The notes under the pieces are model-generated. The model saw nothing but the letters and a program-made list of their open reading frames with translations, had not been told where the DNA came from and did not search any database. Shown piece after piece: positions 10,893-22,974 of a DNA stretch of 64,000 nucleotides (its first letter is position 1; each line of letters starts with the position of its first letter). The position numbers and the translations under genes are program-made. The stretch is from Latrodectus hesperus (lineage: Eukaryota > Arthropoda > Arachnida > Araneae > Theridiidae): assembly GCA_037975125.1 (NCBI GenBank), contig CM075852.1:7895258-7959257 (forward strand), in the 5' to 3' direction.

Positions 10893-11144
10893 ATTTTGAA
10901 AAACTGAAAACGGAATAAGATTCTGGCTTAGTTTTAAACATGGCTGACTATTAAAAGATTGCACGTGGTACATCTCCTTATTTAATTATTTACAGTAATC
11001 TTATTGTGTTTATTTTATATTAAGTGGAACATTGTAACTGTTGTGAAAATTGTTGTAAATACTTATTTGAATTTCATATATTTACATTAATATTTGGTAA
11101 AGTAAATTATTTTTTGAAGGTAAATATTTTTAATTAATGTAATT

Positions 11145-12103
11145 ATGAATAGTGAGACTCAAACCGCTTCGTGTGTTGTGTCAGTAGACACTCCTAATAT
11201 TGGTGAATTCTTAAATAATATTCCTGTGTTTGATGGTAGTTGTAAAGACGTTTCACTATCACAATTTTTGGATAGAATAGATGAAATTGGTGACCATTGT
11301 TCATGGCGCCCGAAAGATAAATTATTAGCTTTAAAATTGAGAATTTCTGGAGAAGCGGAGGAATTTTTATCAAGTCAGGGTGACCTTAAAAAACACGGTT
11401 CATATGTAGATGTCTGCACGGCGCTTCGTGATAGGTTTAACTTCTGTCACTCTATGACAACATATATCTCTCGGTTAACTACGAGTTATCAGTTACCGTC
11501 GGAATCAGCACGAAGATATTTTTCACGAATCGAGGGCTTATCGTATAAATGCGTTCCTAGTGAACGAAGTAGTGAATTCGAGCAATATAGATTGGATTTA
11601 TTATTGTCCACGGCAAAAAATGGCCTTAAGCCTGAACTTTTAAGAGGAATAACGCCTTTAGCTCTCACGGACTATAGTGAATTTAAGAAACAAGTCATTC
11701 TCTTAGAGGAATGCATTCCATTGAATAGACCGCCAACTACACAGTTTGAAACAGTTCACGCTGTGACTCAAATAAATGAGATAAGTGAACTAAAATCATT
11801 AATCAAACATAACACAGAAAAAAACTCAGAAATGCAGGGCATGTTCATAAAACAAATTAGTGACCTACAAGCTCAAAAGCTGAATTAAAAGTAAGTCAAA
11901 TACCAACACAAGATAGAAACCAAAGAATGCCTAATTTGTTTTGCGTCAGGTGTAAAAAACATGGGCATGAAGAAGCTGCATGCAGAATACCATTTTGTTC
12001 CTTCTGCTGTAAAATTGGACACGAAACGCAAAGATGTTGGTATTCCAACAAGCATAACAATTTCCATAAAGGTAGAGATAATAGAAGAAATCATTTAAAC
12101 TAG
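11145..12103 (+). CDS. gag: gag polyprotein, one single-base frame break
   Basis: The gag frame starts at ATG 11145 and encodes a structural polyprotein whose particles package element RNA in the cytoplasm. The first 247 codons resemble a retrotransposon capsid domain: a gag-like core (FDGSCKDVSLSQFLDRIDEI, then RRYFSRIEGL) and a C-terminal helical tail. That frame ends at 11888. The continuation lies in the next frame, from about 11879 to the TAG at 12101-12103, and holds two zinc knuckles of C-x2-C-x4-H-x4-C form (CVRCKKHGHEEAAC and CSFCCKIGHETQRC). The frame change fits loss of one A in the AAAA run at about 11875-11878. The stop codon is immediately preceded by TTTAAAC, a canonical -1 slippery heptamer. 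Confidence 0.85.
12094..12100 (+). promoter_or_regulatory. Candidate -1 ribosomal frameshift site
   Basis: TTTAAAC sits in the zero frame of the zinc-knuckle part of gag, read as T-TTA-AAC, directly before its TAG stop. UUUAAAC is a well-known -1 slippery heptamer. A -1 shift here leaves gag into the frame that would lead into protease if one G is missing from the GGGG run at about 12109-12112; as written, protease is one further frame away. No strong downstream pseudoknot was identified by eye. Confidence 0.5.
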
Positions 12104-13021
12104 CAATAGGGGAGAGACGGCTGCACCTCGCTACTCCAAAAATAAACCCACACAGGTGCCTTTATTTGTTACATCCACAATAAATGATAAATTGCCAGTA
12201 ATTCAAATCACAATAAATAATGTAAAAGTAAATGCTCTCTTAGATACAGGCGCATCTTGTAACCTAATCGAACGAAATTTTTTTGAAACTATAGCTTATC
12301 AAAGTAGTGTAATGCTCTCACAATGTAAACTCCAAATTAAAGGTATTTCAGACCATGTGCTAGAAATTGAAGAAAAAGTAACTTTAAAAATTAAAATAAA
12401 TAATACTGAATTTCAAAGCGATTTCTATATTACTAAAGATAGTATTTCAAAAAAATATAAATTAATACTAAGTAGTGATTTTTTTGTACAACATAAAATG
12501 ATAATTGATTATAGGCAAAAACTATTACATAATACAACTACTTCAATTAAATGGAATTACCAAAATCCTGACTGTGACAAATTAAAAGCTAATGTCGTGA
12601 ACATAGAAGATAACAATAGTTGTATTTTTGGATTTTCCGTTACCAAAATAACTATTTTTCCTGGAACCGAAAAAATTATAGAGATCAAAACAAAAGAAAA
12701 ATTAAATTCAAATTTAGATTCGGTTTTAATAGAGCCTGCAAATGATCATGCGGGTGATAGAGTATGGGTTGCTCGCTCCGTAAACCCAGTATCTAAGGAG
12801 GGAAATTATAAAATAAGGGTTGCAAATACATCAAAAAATACTATACACATAAACAAAGGTTCAAAATTAGTTTCCATTGAACCTTTACAAGTAACAAAAA
12901 TTGATACTAAAGAGTGTAATACATTTTCCCATGAAGAAATAGGTGATGATTTTGAAGCTTGGGGAGGAAAACTAGATTTATCGCACCTATCCGAAGATAA
13001 GAAAAGAAAATTACTTCCCTG
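12099..13021 (+). CDS. pol: pol: aspartic protease and linker
   Basis: This open frame has no ATG of its own near the start, as expected for a gag-pol fusion made by frameshifting. It carries the aspartic protease active site LLDTGASCNLI about 40 residues in; the enzyme acts as a dimer and cuts the gag and gag-pol polyproteins inside the particle. A long linker leads to reverse transcriptase. The frame is lost at the CCC run 13017-13019, where a missing base would explain why the segment just before reverse transcriptase (EEFKHVFAHSIQD) continues in the neighbouring frame. Confidence 0.85.
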
Positions 13022-14202
13022 CTTGAAGAATTTAAACATGTGTTTGCCCATTCTATTCAAGATTTGGAGGGTTGTAATACTATACAACATGAAGTTAATT
13101 TGACAGATGATATTCCAGTTAGGCAAAAATTTTATAGGCCTCCTCATCACCTAAAAGAGGAATTAAATAGACAGGTCAACGAATTACTAGACATAGGGAT
13201 TATTAAAGAAAGCAGTTCCCCTTATAGCGCACCAGTACTTCTTGTCAAAAAGAAGGATGGTTCTTTCAGACTTTGTACCGACTTCAGGAAACTAAATGAA
13301 AAAACTGTACCAGACTCTTTTCCTATTCCTAATATAACGGACTTAGTGGACAATTTAGGAAATGCTACTCTATTTTCTTGTATGGATTTATGTAGCGGGT
13401 TTTTCCAAATGAAAATTGATCCTAAGGACACCTATAAAGCAGCGTTTGCAACTGAGCATGGTTTATATGAATGGAATAGAGTACCATTTGGTATGCGCAA
13501 TTCGCCAAATAGTTTTCAAAGATTAATGGAAATAGTACTGTCTGGATTAAAACCTCTTCAAATAGCAGTATATTTAGATGATATCATAATTGCTTCTTCT
13601 GACTCAATAGATGAACATTTAAATAAATTACGGTTAGTTTTTAAGAGATTAGAAGAACATAAATTGAAAGTTAAACCTTCTAAATGCTGTTTTTTAAAGG
13701 AAACTATAAACTATCTGGGTTTCACTGTTTCAAAGGGGACAGTTTATCCCGATAAGAAAAACATACAAGCTGTGTTAGATTTCAAGGTCCCAACCACTCG
13801 TAAACAAGTTAGAGGATTTCTTGGATTGACAGGGTTTTACCGAAGGTTTATAGAAAATTATGCTGAAATAGCATTACCTCTAACAAACTTGACGAAAAAT
13901 GATGTTAGATTCAGTTGGGATGATTCAGCTCAGCATGCTTTTGACACTTTGAAAAACTGCTTGATTTCTGAACCTTGTTTGAAACTACCAGATTTTTCAA
14001 AGGAATTTACATTAAGTACTGACGCTTCAAAATACGCTTTAGGAGCTGTTCTTTGCCAAAACGATGAAAATGGCTTCCCACATCCTGTTGCATACGCCAG
14101 TAAAAAACTAAAAGATGCAGAAATTCGATATAGTACAGTAGAAAAAGAAATGCTCGGAGCGGTATTCGGCGTTACCCATTTTAAACAATATTTGTACGGA
14201 AA
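13022..14202 (+). CDS. pol: pol: reverse transcriptase and start of RNase H
   Basis: The frame contains the reverse transcriptase blocks in order: PYSAPVLLVKKKDGSFRLCTD, LFSCMDLCSGFFQMKI, FGMRNSPNSFQRLM and the catalytic YLDDIII (the two aspartates of the YxDD box). It then has the GFLGLTGFYRRFIENYAEIA connection and the RNase H start TDASKYALGAVL with its first aspartate, followed by YSTVEKEMLGAVFGVTHFKQYLYG with the catalytic glutamate. RT copies element RNA to DNA and RNase H removes the template. The frame breaks at the A6 run 14200-14205, and RNase H continues in the next frame. Confidence 0.95.
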
Positions 14203-15948
14203 AAATTTATCATCTATTGCGATCAAGCAAGTCTTTCCTTCGCACTCAAAGTGCGAGATCCAACTTCTAGAATAGCCCGATGGGTAATGACTCTGCAACA
14301 ATATGATTATACCATTGTACATAAACCGGGAAAATTAAATATAACAGCTGATTACTTGTCTAGAGGTGTAAACGCAGTAGAAGTAATAGCTTCCAACTAC
14401 GATTCTGATTCCACAATGAAACATCGAATTAAAATTCATCAGGAACAGGACCCAAAATGCCAACAAATTATTAATTATCTAAAAAATAAGGAGACACCAT
14501 CACCTACTCATATGTTATTTTTTGAAAAAAATGATCTTCTTTACTGTATACCAAAAAATGCCCCCAAACATCGTGGTGACACCAAAGATAAATTAGTGGT
14601 ACCCCTAACTTTAGTATCAGAAATAATGCGTCAGTGTCATGATTCCCCAGTAGCAACCCATCAGGGATTTCAAAAGACTCTGAACAGAATTAGAGAAAAC
14701 TTCTATTGGGGTAATATGTATAAACATGTTTTAAACTACGTTAAATCGTGTACTTCTTGTGTTGAAAAGAGAGGTCATAAGCCCGAAAAACTAGCTCCAT
14801 TACAGCGCGTTCCAGTCACACAACGACCAATGGAATGCATAGCTATGGATGCCCTGGGTCCACTTCCTCTAACTTATTCAGGAAATAAATATATCTTGGT
14901 GATTTCTGATTATTTTACACGCTGGCCGGAAGCATATCCGACACCCGATATAAAAAGTGAAACCGTTGCTAGAGTATTAGAAGATTTTATTAGTCGACAT
15001 GGTGTACCTTCTCGTCTAATTTCCGATAGAGGCTCTAACTTTATCTCAAAATCCATCTCTGAGGTGTATTCGAAATTAGGTATTGAAAAACACACTACTA
15101 CTTCATATCACCCTCAGAGTGATGGAATGGTAGAAAAACTTAACTCGACTTTAATTAATTCATTAAGTCATTTAGTAAATTCTACTCAAACAGACTGGGA
15201 CCGGCATGTACCTTTCGCCTTGCTAGCTCATAGATCGGCACGACATTGTACAACAAGCGAAACACCATCATATCTCTTGTATGGCAGGGATATCCAGTTA
15301 CCGTATTCTGTTATGTCTCAACCTATAGCTCATAACTATGCGGATGTCCGAGAGTACGCTGGAGATCTAGTTGTACGTTTACAAAATGCTTTTCAAATTG
15401 TCAAAAATAATTTAATAGCTGCAGCAGAAAAACAGGAGACGTATCGCCGTAAGACCGCAGTTGATAAACAAATAGATATAGGAGATGTCGTATATCTATA
15501 TCTTCCCGAAACAAGAGCAGGGATTTCAAGAAAATTAATGAGACCAAATGTAGGCCCTTTTAGAGTTCTGAATAAACAATCACCAGTAAATTACGAGATA
15601 GCTTGCGTAAAAGAACCTTCAAAAACCCAAATAGTTCATGTAGATCGACTTTCAAAAATTAATGATAGAATTGTATTCCCGACTTTACACGAAATTAATT
15701 CTACACCTCAGCAATCTACTGACTCGAATAAGGAAAGTAAAAATAGTTACTTCGGGGTTAACGATAGCGTGCAAAGAAAAGGTAAAAAGGCGTTTGTACT
15801 TAGCCCTGTAATTAATCCTCAGAGCAAAAGCTCAACGTCAATTCCAAATAAAGGAGTTTCAACTGTCCCAAAATGTGATGGTGGAATATCTCGAACAATA
15901 AAACATAATTATAATACTCGTTTCGCTCGAAAGAACTGTAGCACATAA
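14203..15948 (+). CDS. pol: pol: end of RNase H and integrase
   Basis: This frame completes RNase H (ITADYLSRG box) and encodes a full integrase. It has an H-H-C-C zinc domain (CHDSPVATHQGFQKT, then CTSCVEKRG), the catalytic D,D-35-E core with AMDALGPL, ISDRGSNF and GMVEKLNS, and a C-terminal GPF box (MRPNVGPFRVL) typical of the GPY/F module of Ty3/gypsy integrases. Integrase inserts the reverse-transcribed DNA into the genome. The tail after about codon 480 is low in conservation and rich in S, T and K. The stop TAA is at 15946-15948. There is no chromodomain and no env-like reading frame downstream. Confidence 0.95.
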   Translation, partial: KFIIYCDQASLSFALKVRDPTSRIARWVMTLQQYDYTIVHKPGKLNITADYLSRGVNAVEVIASNYDSDSTMKHRIKIHQEQDPKCQQIINYLKNKETPSPTHMLFFEKNDLLYCIPKNAPKHRGDTKDKLVVPLTLVSEIMRQCHDSPVATHQGFQKTLNRIRENFYWGNMYKHVLNYVKSCTSCVEKRGHKPEKLAPLQRVPVTQRPMECIAMDALGPLPLTYSGNKYILVISDYFTRWPEAYPTPDIKSETVARVLEDFISRHGVPSRLISDRGSNFISKSISEVYSKLGIEKHTTTSYHPQSDGMVEKLNSTLINSLSHLVNSTQTDWDRHVPFALLAHRSARHCTTSETPSYLLYGRDIQLPYSVMSQPIAHNYADVREYAGDLVVRLQNAFQIVKNNLIAAAEKQETYRRKTAVDKQIDIGDVVYLYLPETRAGISRKLMRPNVGPFRVLNKQSPVNYEIACVKEPSKTQIVHVDRLSKINDRIVFPTLHEINSTPQQSTDSNKESKNSYFGVNDSVQRKGKKAFVLSPVINPQSKSSTSIPNKGVSTVPKCDGGISRTIKHNYNTRFARKNCST

Positions 15949-16338
15949 TTGACTGATTAAATGAGTAATACAAACATTAACAAATGATTGTGTAGAGTGT
16001 ATGTATAGCAATAAATAGTTTTGTAAATATATATATATATATGTTTTTATATCTTGAATTACTTATGTAACTGCTGACTAAAGTTCTTAATTCTAGCAGT
16101 CTGTAAGAAGTTTATATTTTAAATTAGCCAAGATTACATTGTGTGGTAAATAAATGTATACTTTATGTGCTATTTCTAATTGGAAATCTTATTAATTATC
16201 ACTTTATGTATGATTTTAAGTAGAAAACAAAAAAAATGTATTGAACAAATCAGAGCCATGCAAAATAAGTGCAAATGTGTGAATGTGCAAATATGTGAAA
16301 AAAAATCTTCGATTTTTTTTTTCCAGGAAGATTATTGG
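15949..16338 (+). other. 3' untranslated region of the LTR element
   Basis: This is non-coding sequence between integrase and the 3' LTR, with a TA run near 16026-16041. A polypurine tract is expected just before 16339, but only AGGAAGA at about 16324-16330 is purine-rich, eight bases away, so the plus-strand primer is uncertain. Confidence 0.6.
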
Positions 16339-17274
16339 TGTTGTATTCACTGGCTGGATAATTTTTATAAATTAAACTACCCATTTTTTTCTGGCTGGAA
16401 GTCCTTTTTTTATTATTTAATTCTATACCCCATTTCCCCCATTTTGACGAAGTGGAATGCCCTAACGTGGGACTTGGAGAAAACCGGTCCTGCAAGGGAA
16501 AAGCGAGGGGAGGAAGAAGAGAAGTGAAGGGCAGAGGAAAAAAGACAGAGGAGCTGCAGGACATCGCCGGAACAGGAGACCCGGTTGGTTTTGGGAGTTC
16601 GACGCTTTATTGGAGACTTCGAAAAGTAAAGTTGAAGTTTATAAAAAAAAGAAAAAGCTAATTGAAAGAAGTACAGCCTTCTAAAATTGTGAAATTAGGA
16701 GGTGCCTGAATGTCAGCATTTACATCCAAGTTGTCGTCAACCCAAGGCGTTTGCCATACTATTAAAGAAGAACGCTGGACTATTGTGATCAACCAAATTT
16801 GTGAACCCCTCTAAATAGGCCGGCCTATACCATCGACTGTTTATATATGTAAGTGAATGGTTTTTTTTATTTATTTAATTATCCAGCCAGATTTTTTTTT
16901 TGTGTGGTACCACCATTTACGTAACATTATTTAATAATTAATCTCACTAGAACAGGCAATCTAGGGTAATTTAATCACTCCACGTGAGTGAATTATCATT
17001 TTAATAGCAAAGTTGTAATAAAAGAAATAATACCAATAATTGAATTCATATTATTGTAAATAGGTGTGTTATTTTATTTTGTGAATTAAAAGAAGTTTTG
17101 ATTACTAAAACAAAGCCAGTTTCTGCTTCTGTTCTTTCAGGTTAGAATCTGGGTATAAATAAAGACTTGAATAAATACACAACGCAATATTAAAAAAAAT
17201 AATAATAATGCCTTATTTTAATATAAATTATCATAAGTGATCGTTTTATAATAATTGTAATTTTCTACACAACA
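16339..17274 (+). repeat. 3' LTR
   Basis: This 936-bp copy matches the 5' LTR except for a T/G change near 16511, a C/T change near 16967, and one-base length differences in a T-run (7 versus 8) and an A-run (6 versus 7). It is followed by the CTTA target duplication at 17275-17278. Confidence 0.95.
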
Positions 17275-17278
17275 CTTA

Positions 17279-19079
17279 TAAGAAAAAATCGCAATATTCT
17301 ATATTACCGACGGCCCATTTTAACACACCACACTCTGTAGTAAACTAATCCATAGTCACTTGTGTAACTGTAACCATCTCAAAGAGGAATATGCAATTTG
17401 GAACTACATAACTTACTGTCGGATTATTGTTCGGAAATGAGAACTTTCCTCCACAGCAGTACATGAGCTTTAAGTTTTCTTAACGAAAATTGTGTTGAAA
17501 TTATACCACATTTCAACTTTATTGTATCATTTGGATATTCTTAAAATCTTTATGTATACATTTAAAAGTTTAAAAAAACGATTAAAATAAGTTAAAAAAA
17601 TTCTTTACCAAATAAAAATGAACAAGTGATTATTTTGAGTAACTCGATAAAATTATGTTCGGAAAATTAATTACGCTGTTTATTATGGAAAATTCTCTGG
17701 TGTCGTAATTAATCGTAATTAATTATGGAAAATTAATTACGCTGAAGCCCGTACGCTGTTTATTTCACTCTTTAATAATTAATTTATTCGAGTATACAGC
17801 AACTTTATTTACTAAATATATATTTTTATAACCCAAAAATATCAGAATATAATCCAACAAATTTTAATAATCTAAAAAACTATATAAATATATTCCCGCT
17901 CAACATACTTTCCTTTATTAATTCTCGTAAATTTATTTCAAAGTTTCTTAGTAAATTAATAATTTAAAAGTAATATTTTATTATAATTTATGATGCATAT
18001 GAATGTCATATAAAAAGTATTTAATAGAAATGAACCAAAATTTTTTAAAACAATTTAAAATATGAAGAAGCTATGAAACCAAACAAAGGTCATACAATTT
18101 TTTTTCTATTATGTTTTTGCTATAAGAAAAGTATATATTTATGAGAAAAAAGCTTTATTTTTAAGTCAAATGAAAAATAGGATAAAAACCCATTTACCTG
18201 ATTTATCCTGTTTTTTTAGCAATTATATAATTTTCATCATGATTTTTAATACTTAAATATGATTACTAACAGATAAGCGGGTACGTAAAACTTAGAAATT
18301 AGGATAGATAACAAAGGCGTGGCAGAAATAAAGGAAAATGCTTTGCAGTTACACTAAACTCTCACGCCCAAACAGTTCACGCAAGTATCTCAAAAAAGAG
18401 AAAAATATGTTTCTCACCTTTTCTGGCTTAAAACTTTATCTCTAGCTACTTTTGAATAATATATAATAAGCGTGAGACACATGTCTCTTTCCAAAGTACT
18501 ATATCTGATGAATCCATAGCATATTTTAGGCGTTTGACGTGTGATGAAAAGGAAAGAACGATTAAAGTGTGATTAAACTTTGTGCAAAATTTATTTAAGA
18601 TACAAATTTATCAGACATTCCAGTACGGAAAGAAAAGCTGCAATGAAAAAATATTTAACTCATCTTTAAACATTAAAACTAAAAAACCAATTTCAATGGT
18701 AAATGAAAATTAATATGTTGAAAATATTGGTGCTTGCAAGTGATTGAAATTTCAGATAAAAGGAACTATTTGTTGTATACAAATTCAAGAATGAAATGGT
18801 GCTTTTAAATCTTTGTTACTTTGTTACAAAGAATCAGTGCTTGTTCCAAACATAGTGTGCATTTAAATCTTGAGGAATATTTCATCACAAATCGTACAGG
18901 TGAGATTTTAGATCAATTGAAAATAAATGATATATAATTTATATTATCTTAAGTGTTCTCTAACGAATTATATTAAAGCAACAGCTGCATTAATCATAAA
19001 AGAACCTTAGCTTGTTTCAGAAACTTTTGCAACAATCTTGTCTTAGTATACAGGTATTTGGGGATTATGGCATCTCTGC
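17279..19079. other. AT-rich non-coding stretch
   Basis: No gene is seen. A local repeat of GGAAAATTAATTACGCTG occurs at about 17659-17676 and 17727-17744, with TCGTAATTAAT words between, so a small tandem rearrangement has happened here. The rest is AT-rich without further structure. Confidence 0.55.
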
Positions 19080-19440
19080 TACTATTTATTTAGAATTTAG
19101 TACCAACTCCAAATTCAGTCAAGTTCGATGCTGATATTTGCTGTGCTCATCAGAGTTCCTTGTCAAGTCTGAAAAGTTCATTTCCCCTTCGTTCAAATGA
19201 CACTAGATGGCAGCACTACAAGCAAGTGGATGATCTTCTATTTTTGAAACAGAGATTAAGTAGACCTTGGTGTGCAACTCCCAGAGATGCTGATTTTGGA
19301 TGAGAACTTGGGGAACTTCGCGGCCTCGACATATTTAACATGCCCCAGTCGCCAATAGTGTACATGGTGGTCTTTAGCCGGTCCCAGGATCGAATTCACT
19401 TCCTTTGACAGTCTTCTGACTGAGTTACCAAGGCTCATTG
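19080..19440 (-). mobile_element. tRNA-derived SINE, family B, old copy
   Basis: On the minus strand the sequence opens with a tRNA-like head: an A-box-like GGTAACTCAGTCAG and a B-box-like GAATTCGATCC (19387-19397). It continues with a body matching the copy at 46790-47133: GGCTAAAGACCACC, then CATGTTAAATATGTCGAGG, GTGCTGCCATCTA and GAACTCTGATGAGCAC. The 96-codon frame on this strand is therefore SINE sequence and not a gene. The copy is clearly diverged and the 3' tail is not recognisable. Confidence 0.6.
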
Positions 19441-19559
19441 CAACAATCTTACTGTGAGTGAAAGAATATAGTCTAGCTGGAAAATCCTCCCTGAATGTAT
19501 CTGCATAAAAAGTAACACAAACAGCAACATAGTGCTCTTGTTTCATACCACTGAATAGT

Positions 19560-20540
19560 AATTTTCTTCAATTTACTACTATGCTAATCATATTAAATAT
19601 CGCTTCATACTAATTCTCTAGAGAACGAGTCAATGCATTTTGCCTATGAAAGATATTATTAAAGCTTCAACAAGCTTTCATACAAGAAGCCGATTTTATT
19701 TAGGTTTTATGCATAAATTTGGATTTATTCCGGTAAGAAAATGCATCATAGTGATTTGTTATGAAACTTTTGATGGAAATTATGATTGCCATTGATTGAA
19801 TATCTCTCTCTACATTTAAAGTGATTTTATGTACAGTTTTATCGATCAAATCACATGTTTGAAATAATAGTAGTTTTGGTTTACTAAGGATGACAGAGAT
19901 GATTTGTAAAATTTACAGTTCATACGAAGAATCTGTTTTTCTTGTTCCCTTGTATGCATTTTTTTCATAATTTTATCTTGAAGATAATTTTCAACCAATC
20001 ACGGTCAGTCAAACTCAGACAGTATCTCGGGTATATTTGTGAGAAGTTGAGATTTCTTCGTGAACAACATAGTACGCAGAAATTCAGCTTTAATTGAGCA
20101 TTCAAGGTATTATCCCGGATAATTAAGTTGCACTTGGTATGTGTCTGGCCCATACTTTTCAGTATACGCGCTCAGATCCAGATATGTATGAAGATCACAG
20201 GTGGTAAAACACATACACTCACACACAGATATATACATCCAGTTTCTCTCACATCTCATGCATTGTTGTGCAGATTAAAGCCCAAGGAGCAACGTTCTGG
20301 AATTACCAAATGATTTGTCACTGTTCCAGATAAAGATAGCTCCATTTTTTATCAGAAATATTAATAATTACGTACGAGATAATATATAGTACGATATTAA
20401 AAATAAAATAATTGTTTTCTCAATTCTAACAAATCTCTTTTAACGTTTAGACTAATGAACAGGGTGAAATAAATTTACAAAATTATTAACAATAATGTTT
20501 ACTTTTCTGACATTTAATGAATTATTACTTAGTAATTAAT
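19560..20540. other. Non-coding stretch
   Basis: I see no gene or element. A short (AC)n-rich patch lies at about 20207-20230. Confidence 0.5.
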
Positions 20541-20681
<141 letters not shown>

Positions 20682-21065
20682 CCAGTTTTATAATCAAAAC
20701 CAGAAAACTTTACGTTCTGTGGATTTAAGTGACACTGATTGAAACTAAATTACCTAATGAAAAGCTTAAATTGAAATAACATAATATTTTGACATTATTT
20801 ATTTTTATCAGGATACTTAAATTATAATGACATTAAAATTTAAATTATAAAAATTTTCCTTCTTATTTTCGTCAGTAACTTGAAAACTTTTTAGCTCACT
20901 TGTTTTCTCTTTTAAGATTTGGGGATCAAGTATGACAATTTTAATCATGTCAAATATAATTGTTGCCATACTTACCTCAAATTTTCGAAAAGAATAACAA
21001 TAACAGAAGTAATTTAAGATTTTTGACTTCAACAAAATTGTGTAATAATTCGAATCCGAATATAT

Positions 21066-22225
21066 ACACTTCTGACCACTGTGCAAATGCAACACCTGAA
21101 GGAAGCATGTAAATAACATGAAATTTACAACATGCAATAGCGGAGGTGAGGCATACAAATGATTAGAGTTTCAGCGCAGACGCACATCAAACGCGCGCTC
21201 GAGGCCACTACAAAGTGCTATTTAAGACTTGGAGTTTTCGACGATTTCAAGTTCGGCAATTGTGTTTTTCTTGCGGTTTTTGCACAAAAAAGCGATGAAT
21301 TATGGCTTGTTATTTTATGATCAAGTATTCGAGTTCGACAGAGGAAGGATAGTAGCCTACCGAGATTGTGAATTATCTTTCAGGGAAACGTGTTCGCTTG
21401 CATCCACCACAGCGCAAAACTTCACGTGATGGCGAAATAGCGCGCACGGCGATGAGGGATCGCTCAGCCACATTACCAACCATAGCACAGCAGATTCAGT
21501 TTGTAAGGCATTATCTGCACGTACAATTCGAAGCCATTTACAGCAGAGTGGTCAGTTGGCAAGACGTCCATTGCTTCGTCTACACTTAACGCAGAACCAC
21601 AAACGTCTCCGCTGCCAATGGTGTGATGAAAAAATAATATGGGTGGTAGAATGGGATGAAATTACCTTTACTGACAAGTCACATTTCTGTCTGCAACTAC
21701 ACAATGGTCACACTGAGTTTGGAGGATGCTGAACAGTTGCAATAAGAACCGCCATATTGGTCCTGTACCGTGTGTTATGGTATGGGGTGGTATTGGATAT
21801 CACTCTCGCACTCCTCTATAGTACGCATTGCTGGTACTTTAAACAGCCGATGCTACATCTCCTAAGTGTTGGAGCCAGTTGTTCTTCCTTACCTCCAGGG
21901 CTTGCCCACAGCCATATTTCAACAGGATAATGCGCGACCACAAGTGGCACGCATTGTCCAAGGGTTCTTCGACAATCACCAGATTGAATGGCTTCACTGA
22001 CCGGCTCGTTATCCGGATCTTTCGCCAATAGAAAACATGTTATCTATGGTTGCTCAATGATTGACCCAGATTGCATCCCTAATTGCCACCTCAGATCAAA
22101 TTTGGCAACGTATGAAAGCTATTTGATCGGCTGTACCCCAAGAACACATCCAAAGTTTCTTTTAATCAATATCGATGCGTGTGACAGCTGTTACCTCCAA
22201 CAATGACGGCTACTCTGGCTACTAA
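21066..22225 (+). pseudogene. Decayed Tc1-like transposon relic
   Basis: A relic of the same general Tc1 group as the copies at 30168 and 63031, in plus orientation. A degraded left end at 21066 (CACTTCTGACCACT, then GCAACACC) aligns with the TIRs of those copies. Transposase pieces follow in several frames: FEFDRGRIVAYRD (helix-turn-helix start), EIARTAMRDRSAT, ITFTDKSHFCLQ (first catalytic Asp, with the usual Glu changed to Lys), FQQDNARPQVARIV (second Asp), YPDLSPIEN (Glu) and the end NDGYSGY with its stop at 22223-22225. About 50 residues between the two DNA-binding helices are deleted and stops are numerous. No right TIR is recognisable. Confidence 0.8.
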
Positions 22226-22327
22226 TTTTGGCAAGAACCGCACTTCACAGAAGTCTATAAATTTAATACATTTGATACTTATTCATCAACATGTTATTTA
22301 GAAAATAAATTTTGTTGTAATATCTCT

Positions 22328-22535
<208 letters not shown>

Positions 22536-22974
22536 CGAGTTTTAACAAAACCAAAAAAGTTCTTGATAAAGTTATTTAAAATCATGAAAGCAGTACTTTT
22601 AGCGCGGGTGATAAACACTACTCAAATCTTTGATTTTCTGTCAACGTTTTGATAGTTTTTCAAAGTCTTATGCTTAGAAATGTGGTGACCGCGAGTATAA
22701 AAACAGATTAAACTCATTGTAAGAGTTCTATTCGGAATCAAAGATAGAACCAGCAAGATGTAACTGTAGGTGTAAAAAAGGAGGAATTTACAAAGATCAG
22801 GTTATATGATGGGTGCTCCCATTAGAGTCGATACAAAATCCATCTGGTGAATACTGATTCATGTTGTCTTGCATTACCTTGAAGGAACTTAAGTCGAAAC
22901 TCATATCGAAGTTTAGAGTGGACATCATTGTCAACACGGACTATCTTTTCGATGTATACCTTACTGTTATTGTT

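Larger units (their letters stand above)
9934..17274 (+). mobile_element. Complete Ty3/gypsy LTR retrotransposon
   Basis: This is a 7341-bp element with LTRs at 9934-10871 and 16339-17274, a 4-bp CTTA target duplication (9930-9933 and 17275-17278), and LTR ends TGTTGT...ACAACA. It contains a primer-site candidate, gag, protease, reverse transcriptase, RNase H and integrase in the Ty3/gypsy order, with no env-like frame in the 390 bp after pol. The 4-bp duplication and domain order fit mdg1/412-like lineages, but lineage assignment needs a tree. The LTRs differ by two substitutions and two homopolymer length changes, so the insertion is young. The coding frame is broken only by single-base shifts in homopolymer runs. 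Confidence 0.96.

Noticed and set aside
12156..12158. Start codon for protease at 12156
   Set aside because: The codon is GTG; the frame is open upstream to 12099, and pol is expected to be made by frameshifting from gag.
15949..16338. env-like gene after pol
   Set aside because: No open frame of useful length exists between integrase and the 3' LTR.
19256..19546. 96-codon minus-strand frame as a gene
   Set aside because: Most of it aligns with the SINE family B body and its tRNA-like head.
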